DNA of 45,642 bases from Beijerinckiaceae bacterium (GTDB lineage: Bacteria > Pseudomonadota > Alphaproteobacteria > Rhizobiales > Beijerinckiaceae), in the NCBI GenBank assembly GCA_019753285.1, contig JAIELD010000001.1, positions 1 through 45,642 of the forward strand, read 5' to 3'. The notes below the pieces were generated by a model that saw nothing but the letters and a program-made list of their open reading frames with translations, did no database searches and had not been told where the DNA came from. The translations under genes were made by a program, and so were the position numbers. Positions 40,741-45,642 of the stretch are shown piece by piece (positions within the stretch are counted from its first letter, which is position 1; every line of letters starts with the position of its first letter).

Positions 40741-41391
40741 TCACCGGCTGGCGGCGACGAGCCTTTTTTCCATCATCCTGCTGTACCGCGACAAAGGCCA
40801 GCAGATTATGAAATAGATCAGCCCGACCAGCGCGAAAATCGTGAACGGGCGGAAGGTCGCGTTGTTGACGATCTGCGCGGCGCGCGTCACCTCGACGAAG
40901 CCGATGATCGAGGCCAGCGACGTGCCCTTGATGAGCTGCACCAGGAAACCGATGGTCGGCGGCACGGCGATGCGGAAGGCCTGCGGTATCACGATGAGGA
41001 ACATGCGCGGGCCATAGCGCAGGCCGAGCGCGCGCGCCGCCTCGCTCTGGCCAGGCGGAACAACCTCGATGCAGCCGCGCCAGATCTCGCCGAGAAAGGC
41101 GCTGGCGTGCAGCGAGAGCCCCAGCGCAGCCGCGCCCCAGGGATCGACGTCGATCCCGAACACCCCCGGCACGAAGAAGGCGAGAAACAGCTGCATCAGG
41201 AGCGGCGTGCCCTGGAAGACCTTGATGTAGCCTGTCGAACTGAGCCGCAGCCATTTGATGCCGCTGGTGCGGGCAAGCGCGATGAGAAGGCCGCCAATGC
41301 CGCCGCCGATGAAGGCGGCGAGCGAGAGCAGCAGCGTCCAGCGCACCGCCGCGATGATGAAGAGGATGTCGCTTTCGCCGAGGACCCGCAT
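40741..41391 (-). CDS. ABC transporter permease (polar amino acid type)
   Basis: This 216-residue inner-membrane permease has about five helices and the docking loop S-E-A-A-R-A-L-G-L near 118-126, preceded by F-L-G-E-I-W-R-G. K-G-T-S-L-A-S-I-I-G-F-V follows near 159-170. The ATG at 41391 directly abuts the stop of the upstream permease (41392), with no gap, which implies coupled translation. It forms a pair with that permease and with the binding protein downstream. Confidence 0.87.
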   Translation of the reverse strand: MRVLGESDILFIIAAVRWTLLLSLAAFIGGGIGGLLIALARTSGIKWLRLSSTGYIKVFQGTPLLMQLFLAFFVPGVFGIDVDPWGAAALGLSLHASAFLGEIWRGCIEVVPPGQSEAARALGLRYGPRMFLIVIPQAFRIAVPPTIGFLVQLIKGTSLASIIGFVEVTRAAQIVNNATFRPFTIFALVGLIYFIICWPLSRYSRMMEKRLVAASR

Positions 41392-42063
41392 CTATCTCGC
41401 CGCCGGTTTTTGCAGGAACAGGCGCTCCAGCCAGGCAAACACCGTCCACAGCAGCATCGAGATCGCAAAATAGATGCAGGTGACGACGAAATAGACCTCG
41501 AAGCTGCGGAAGGTGCGTGACTGGATATCTCCTGCCGCCGCCGTCAGCTCGCCGGCCGCGATCGCCGAGCAGACGCTCGAATTGAGCATCAGGAGGATGA
41601 ACTGGCTTGTCAAAGACGGGTAGATCGCCTGTAGCGCCGGTTTGAGGACGATGAGCAGGAATATTTGCAGCGGCTTCAGCCCAAGCGCCTTGCCCGCCTC
41701 GATCTGACCCTTCGAGATGCTCTCGATGCCGGCCCGGATAATCTCGATGCCGTAGGCGCCGACATTGACGACGAGCGCGATGAGGGCCGCCATGTCCGAC
41801 GAGAGCCGGATGCCCGCCGACGGAAGGCCGAAGAAGATGACGAAGATCTGCACCAGGAACGGCGTGTTGCGGATGAGTTCGATATAGGCGTCGAGCAGCA
41901 TGGCGAGCCAGCGCGGGCCCGATGTCTTGCCGAGCGCGCCAAGCACCGCGACGACCATGCCGATCGCCATCGCCGCCATGGACAGCACGAGCGTGCGCAG
42001 CGCCCCGGCTGCAAGCTCGGGCCAGTACGCGAAGACATCGGCGAATTCGAACTGATAGAGCAT
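41392..42063 (-). CDS. ABC transporter permease (polar amino acid type), partner subunit
   Basis: This 223-residue inner-membrane permease has R-N-T-P-F-L-V-Q-I-F near 64-73, the docking loop I-E-A-G-K-A-L-G-L near 120-128, and L-M-L-N-S-S-V-C-S-A-I near 157-167. It is the first gene of the leftward operon (permease, permease, binding protein). No ATP-binding gene lies upstream or downstream, so the transporter must borrow an ATPase from elsewhere, for example that at 25253, or from outside the window. Confidence 0.87.
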   Translation of the reverse strand: MLYQFEFADVFAYWPELAAGALRTLVLSMAAMAIGMVVAVLGALGKTSGPRWLAMLLDAYIELIRNTPFLVQIFVIFFGLPSAGIRLSSDMAALIALVVNVGAYGIEIIRAGIESISKGQIEAGKALGLKPLQIFLLIVLKPALQAIYPSLTSQFILLMLNSSVCSAIAAGELTAAAGDIQSRTFRSFEVYFVVTCIYFAISMLLWTVFAWLERLFLQKPAAR

Positions 42064-42216
42064 GGCTGGTCCGGCGCGCGGCGGTCGCGGCAGACGATCA
42101 TGCTAGCACCCGGACCGGTCGGATGCGCAATGGCGTTTGTGATTTTTCGCCCGTTCTGAAGTCAATCCCGACCGTCGCCGTTCCGGTTTGAGCCTTGCGC
42201 TTTGCAACGCGGTTTT

Positions 42217-42432
42217 CTACCGGAGCGTCGTCCAGACATAGACTGCCGCGAAGGCGAGAATGACGAGAACAAGGCTCCAGATCAGCACGTCGCGGTTGAT
42301 GAGCGTCCTCGAGCCTTGCCGCGCCTTGACATTGGAAACGACGCGTTCGACGTCCTTGTCGTGCAGGGGCTGCTCGGCTTCGGTGCTTTTGGCTTCCGTC
42401 ATCTTGGCTTCCGTCATCTTGGCTTCCATCAT
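42217..42432 (-). CDS. 71-residue single-pass membrane protein with N-terminal repeats
   Basis: The ATG pair at 42432/42429 follows AAAGGA. The N-terminus is built of repeated M-T-E-A-K units from a 15-bp tandem repeat. A charged middle part follows, and then one strong membrane helix (about 48-68, V-L-I-W-S-L-V-L-V-I-L-A-F-A-A-V-Y-V-W). The orientation is probably cytoplasmic N-terminus, with only a few residues outside. It stands alone between the ABC operon and the SDR, and the family was not recognised. Variation in repeat number would change only the length of the soluble tail. Confidence 0.62.
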   Translation of the reverse strand: MMEAKMTEAKMTEAKSTEAEQPLHDKDVERVVSNVKARQGSRTLINRDVLIWSLVLVILAFAAVYVWTTLR

Positions 42433-42435
42433 CGA
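42391..42435 (-). repeat. 15-bp tandem repeat in the small membrane protein gene
   Basis: GGCTTCCGTCATCTT occurs exactly at 42391-42405 and 42406-42420, with a diverged third copy at 42421-42435. On the minus strand it encodes repeated M-T-E-A-K. The unit is a multiple of three, so copy changes keep frame. Confidence 0.8.
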
Positions 42436-42579
42436 ATTCCTTTGCGACCGGCGAATGCGGCACCTAAAGCTCAGATGTCGAACAACCATCGGAACCGACA
42501 AGTGTTCCGAGGCAAGCCATTGCCGGGGTCGGGCAGGTCGAAAGCCCGGCGAAGCGGTGCGGAACTGGAGGATAAACAC

Positions 42580-43347
42580 ATGATCTTGAACGCAGACGTT
42601 GCAGCCATCGTCACCGGCGCGGCATCGGGGCTCGGCGAGGCGACGGCGCGGGCGTTGGCGGCGTCGGGCGTCAAGGTCGCGATCTTCGACACCAATGCCG
42701 AGCGAGGCTCCGTGGTTGCGCGCGAGATCGGCGGCATATTCTGCAAGACGGACGTTACCTCCGAGGACAGTGTCGTCGCCGCCTTCGCGGCGGCGCGCGC
42801 CGCCCATGGCCAGGAGCGCATCGTCGTCAATTGCGCCGGCATCGCGCCAGCCCAACGCACGGTCTCGAAGGCCGGACCGCATGACATGACGCTTTTCGAG
42901 ACGGTCATCCGGATCAACCTCATCGGCAGCTATCGCGTGCTGTCGAAGGCTGCGGCCGGCATGGGGACGCTCGACCCGGTCGATGCAGCGGGCGAGCGCG
43001 GCGTCTGCATCAGCACCGCCTCGGTCGCTGCCTTCGACGGGCAGGTCGGCCAGGCGGCCTATTCAGCCTCGAAGGCGGCGATCGCGGGCATGACGCTGCC
43101 GGTAGCGCGGGATCTGACGCAGCTCGGCATTCGCGTCTGCACCATCGCGCCCGGCATCTTCGGGACGCCGCTCCTGAAGGCGATGCCGCAGGAGGTGCAG
43201 GATTCGCTGGCGCGGCAGGTGCCGTTCCCATCGCGGCTCGGCGAGCCTGAGGAGTTCGCGAGTCTCGTGACGCATATCTGCACCAATGGCTATCTCAACG
43301 GAGAGGTGATCAGGCTCGACGGGGCGATCCGGATGGCGCCGCGCTGA
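42580..43347 (+). CDS. Short-chain dehydrogenase, HSD10/3-hydroxyacyl-CoA dehydrogenase-like
   Basis: The protein has 255 residues. ATG 42580 follows TGGAGG by eight bases; upstream in-frame codons have no support. It has the NAD-binding T-G-A-A-S-G-L-G near 13-20, N-C-A-G-I-A near 84-89 (the N-C-A-G form is common in 17-beta-HSD type 10 relatives), S-T-A-S-V-A-A-F and Y-S-A-S-K near 160-164, and I-A-P-G-I-F-G-T-P. The likely reaction is oxidation of a 3-hydroxyacyl-CoA or hydroxysteroid-like substrate with NAD; this is inferred from the family only. It is monocistronic by layout. Confidence 0.87.
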   Translation: MILNADVAAIVTGAASGLGEATARALAASGVKVAIFDTNAERGSVVAREIGGIFCKTDVTSEDSVVAAFAAARAAHGQERIVVNCAGIAPAQRTVSKAGPHDMTLFETVIRINLIGSYRVLSKAAAGMGTLDPVDAAGERGVCISTASVAAFDGQVGQAAYSASKAAIAGMTLPVARDLTQLGIRVCTIAPGIFGTPLLKAMPQEVQDSLARQVPFPSRLGEPEEFASLVTHICTNGYLNGEVIRLDGAIRMAPR

Positions 43348-43385
43348 TCCTCTCAGAAGTGATCGGCCGGGCGCTTTACAGCGTC

Positions 43386-43420
43386 GTTCGGAACAGCAAA
43401 TCTTGATTTGCGTTTCGAAC
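43386..43420 (+). repeat. Long near-perfect inverted repeat after the SDR gene
   Basis: Two arms of about 16 bases pair almost fully: the inner GCAAATC (43396-43402) with GATTTGC (43405-43411) is perfect, and the outer GTTCG (43386-43390) pairs with CGAAC (43416-43420), with one mismatch and one bulge between. The loop is only two bases. It lies between the SDR stop and the small secreted protein gene. It could be a Rho-independent-like terminator without a U-tract, or an intergenic repeat element. Confidence 0.65.
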
Positions 43421-43527
43421 CAGGAAGGTCTGCGGAGGAACGCTTGCCCGAGGGCGGCGGCCAAAACTTCGAACAAAAATTGCGTGCCAAGGCTGCGACC
43501 TCTCGCCGATCGATAGAGGAGACGTCC

Positions 43528-43788
43528 ATGACCAAGATTTCGCGCATCCACGCCGCGACATTGGCGGCGGCTTTCATCGCCACCATAGGCGGTTCATCCA
43601 TGGCGCTCGCCCAATCGCGCCCGCCGGGCTCCACAGGCGTACCGCCGGCCCCGGTCGGTCATCGTCAGCCGACCGCGGCGGAAGTCGCGCAGCGTTCGCC
43701 GGATGACAGCGCCGGCACGACGGCGAAGCAGAGGGCGGAGACGAGGCGCGCCCGCCGCATCACGCGCAGCATCTGCTCGAACTGCTGA
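43528..43788 (+). CDS. Small secreted protein, function unknown
   Basis: This 86-residue protein begins at ATG 43528, with GGAG six bases upstream. It has a clear Sec signal peptide: basic start, A-A-T-L-A-A-A-F-I-A-T-I-G-G core and cleavage after A-L-A near residue 28. The mature part, about 58 residues, is proline-rich, then arginine-rich, and ends in a C-S-N-C motif. The two C-terminal cysteines could bind metal or form a disulfide. No family was recognised. It lies 80-90 bp before the chemoreceptor gene in the same direction. Confidence 0.6.
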   Translation: MTKISRIHAATLAAAFIATIGGSSMALAQSRPPGSTGVPPAPVGHRQPTAAEVAQRSPDDSAGTTAKQRAETRRARRITRSICSNC

Positions 43789-43877
43789 GTCGCGAAACGG
43801 GCGGCGCGTCGGGTAACCTTAAGGAAGGCGAAACGGTTTTTCTCTAATGCTTTTGAAAAAAGTATTGGATGGAAAGC

Positions 43878-45587
43878 ATGAAACCCAAGTTCAGCCTCGC
43901 CAATCTCCGGTTGCAATCCGTCACCGGCCGCATCGCCATGGCGATGGGCGCGGCGATCGCCATCATCGTCGCGTTGAGCTACCTCGAGGTTTCCGAGCTG
44001 AAGCAGCAATTGCGCGAGGCGCGCGAGTCTGAACTCAAGATCGTGACCGACGCCGCGCTTTCGATCGTTGCCGATCTTCACGGACGCGCCGTCAAGGGCG
44101 AGATGAGCGATGCCGAAGCGCAGACCCAGGCGAAGGCCGCGCTGAAGGCCATCCGCTATCGTGGCCAGAATTACTTCTCGCTCTACGACTATGACGGCGT
44201 CACGCAGATGCACCCGTTCCGCGCCGACCTCGTCGGCAAGAACAACATCGGCATGGTCGACACCAACGGCAAACTGCTCATCAAGGAGCTGGTCGAAGCC
44301 AGCAAGAAGGGCGGCGGCTATGTCGCCTATCAATGGGTGAAGCCCGGCGACAAGGAAGCCAGCGCCAAATGGGCCTATTCCGGCGGCTTCGAGCCGTGGC
44401 GCTGGTCGTTGCAGACAGGCCTCCATATCGATGATCTCGAGGCGGCACAGGCGCTCGCCGCCCGCAAGGCCCTCTGGGCGTCCGTCCTCTCCATCGCCGC
44501 GCTGCTCGTCATCGCTATCATGATCGGTCGCTCGATCTCGAAGCCGATGCTTCTGCTCTGCGACAATCTCCGCATGATCGTCGGCGGGCAGTTCGAGCTC
44601 GCGGTCGCCGGCGTTAAGCGCCGTGACGAGATCGGCGATATCGCCCGCGCCGTCGATGCCGTGCGCACGAAAGCCATCGAGCGCAGCCTCGAGATCGCCG
44701 ATGCCAAGCATTCGGGCACCCTCGCCGCCGAACGCGAGCGCAAGGCCTTCATCGCCGACCTTGCCCAGACCTTCGAAGCCAAGGTCAATCTCGTGGCGCA
44801 GGACGTCGCGACCATGTCGGCCAAGCTCGCAGGCGTCGCCCAGGATGCGTCGAGCAAGGTCACCGACGTGATCGGCCGCGCCAAGAACTCGGCCTCGACC
44901 AGCCATACGGCGCATGAGTCGGTTGCCGGCGTCGCCGCCGCGACGGAGGAACTCAATCATTCGATCAGCGAGATCGCGCACCGGGTGCAGGACGCATCGA
45001 GCGCGGCCGCGAACGCTGTCGGCGAGGTGCACTCGACCGTGCGGCTCACCAACGACCTGTCGGAAGCCTCCAACGCCATCGGCGAGGTTTCGAATCTCAT
45101 CCGCGCCATCGCCGAGCAGACGAACCTCCTTGCGCTGAACGCGACGATCGAGGCGGCCCGCGCCGGTGACGCGGGACGTGGTTTCGCCGTCGTCGCGGCG
45201 GAGGTCAAGGCCCTCGCGAGCCAGACCGCGAAAGCGACGGACGACATCACCCGCTACATCACCGCGATCAGCACGCAGACGGCCAGCGTCGCCGAAGCCA
45301 CCGGCACGATGAAGTCGGCCATCGAGAAGATCGACGAGATTGCGAGCTCGATCGCGGTCGCGACCACGCAGCAGAGCGGGGCGACCCGCGACATCGCCCG
45401 CGCGATCGATGCCGCCGCGCATGGCACGCTGGCGATCAGCGACGACCTGAACGGCATCTCGGAACTGTCGAATGGCTGTTCGGTCGCGGTCGAAACGATG
45501 CTCTCGGCATCCCTTGTCATGAAGTCCCGCACCGAGGAACTCGTCAACGACGTGCAGGGCTTCATGGAGCAGATGAAGGCCGCCTGA
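43878..45587 (+). CDS. Methyl-accepting chemotaxis protein with periplasmic Cache domain
   Basis: This 569-residue inner-membrane receptor begins at ATG 43878, with GGA five bases upstream; ATG 43869 is an alternative. The order is: helix 1 (about 18-37), periplasmic single-Cache domain (about 40-190, with [11 protein letters not shown] and D-L-V-G-K-N), helix 2 (about 196-215), HAMP linker (about 215-265) and cytoplasmic signalling domain. Its hairpin tip reads [20 protein letters not shown]. The Cache type resembles sensors of small organic acids or amines, but the ligand cannot be read from sequence. No che genes accompany it. Confidence 0.9.
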   Translation: MKPKFSLANLRLQSVTGRIAMAMGAAIAIIVALSYLEVSELKQQLREARESELKIVTDAALSIVADLHGRAVKGEMSDAEAQTQAKAALKAIRYRGQNYFSLYDYDGVTQMHPFRADLVGKNNIGMVDTNGKLLIKELVEASKKGGGYVAYQWVKPGDKEASAKWAYSGGFEPWRWSLQTGLHIDDLEAAQALAARKALWASVLSIAALLVIAIMIGRSISKPMLLLCDNLRMIVGGQFELAVAGVKRRDEIGDIARAVDAVRTKAIERSLEIADAKHSGTLAAERERKAFIADLAQTFEAKVNLVAQDVATMSAKLAGVAQDASSKVTDVIGRAKNSASTSHTAHESVAGVAAATEELNHSISEIAHRVQDASSAAANAVGEVHSTVRLTNDLSEASNAIGEVSNLIRAIAEQTNLLALNATIEAARAGDAGRGFAVVAAEVKALASQTAKATDDITRYITAISTQTASVAEATGTMKSAIEKIDEIASSIAVATTQQSGATRDIARAIDAAAHGTLAISDDLNGISELSNGCSVAVETMLSASLVMKSRTEELVNDVQGFMEQMKAA

Positions 45588-45591
45588 GCGA

Positions 45592-45642
45592 TCAGGCGAC
45601 CGCTTTCATCGTCCTCACGCCCAGCCATCCGGCGGGAGGCGC
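45592..45642 (-). CDS. Possible C-terminus of an unidentified convergent gene (partial)
   Basis: Read leftward from the window edge, an open frame of 16 codons ends at TGA 45594-45592, five bases after the chemoreceptor stop. The tail (L-G-V-R-T-M-K-A-V-A at the end) is plausible protein but too short to identify. It may be chance. Confidence 0.25.
   Translation of the reverse strand, partial: APPAGWLGVRTMKAVA

Noticed and set aside
43665..45422. 585-codon minus-strand frame opposite the chemoreceptor
   Set aside because: Antisense shadow of a repetitive helical coding region; glycine/arginine/aspartate-rich with no motif.
1..45642. CRISPR arrays, insertion sequences, integrases or phage genes
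   Set aside because: No transposase-, integrase- or phage-like proteins and no spaced direct-repeat array were seen; tRNA-Glu has no attached element.

Overview
This 45.6 kb window looks like chromosomal DNA of an alphaproteobacterium, probably of the order Hyphomicrobiales (Rhizobiales). The reasons are the high GC content, the aminotransferase-hom-glpX-recJ neighbourhood, a short (type 2) ArgC, an imuA-imuB-dnaE2 mutagenesis cassette and a class I PHA synthase. The genus cannot be fixed from this sequence. Gene density is normal for a free-living heterotroph. No insertion sequence, prophage, CRISPR array or plasmid replication gene was seen.

Layout. 1-5.2 kb: the tail of eda, a Tat-exported esterase, a livHMGF branched-chain-type ABC operon with no binding protein, and a DsbA/HCCA-isomerase-like protein. 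5.5-9.2 kb: argC, a fumarylacetoacetate-hydrolase-family enzyme, a gene-free lower-GC stretch of about 460 bp, and an OmpP1/FadL outer-membrane channel. 9.2-18.5 kb: phaC, two small lipoproteins, a DapL/AlaC-type aminotransferase, homoserine dehydrogenase, glpX, a tiny hypothetical gene, recJ and tRNA-Glu(TTC). 18.7-22.9 kb: a LysR regulator followed by an AhpD-like, a peroxiredoxin-like and an SDR gene (a probable redox or detoxification operon), and a convergent nitroreductase.

22.9-28.7 kb is the most interesting block. It holds a polar-amino-acid-type ABC transporter (binding protein, two permeases, ATPase), a RidA protein and three DUF1989 paralogs. The last two resemble the urea carboxylase-associated (UAAP) pair, which is reported to be a carboxyguanidine deiminase. 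Two sequences of the form TGGCAC-N5-TTGC, a close match to sigma-54 promoters, sit before the transporter and before the UAAP pair. This suggests nitrogen-regulated uptake and breakdown of a nitrogen-rich, possibly guanidino, compound. The usual carboxylase and allophanate hydrolase partners are absent from the window.

28.7-33.8 kb holds a dabA-dabB pair (inorganic carbon accumulation) with a divergent LysR gene. A perfect 8-bp inverted repeat directly abuts the regulator's start codon. 33.8-39.7 kb is imuA-imuB-dnaE2, read leftward from a promoter that overlaps an SOS-like box; imuA and imuB overlap out of frame by about 167 bp. 39.8-42.1 kb is a second amino-acid-type ABC transporter with a binding protein and two permeases but no ATPase. 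42.2-45.6 kb holds a repeat-bearing one-helix membrane protein, an HSD10-like SDR, a small secreted protein and a Cache-domain chemoreceptor.
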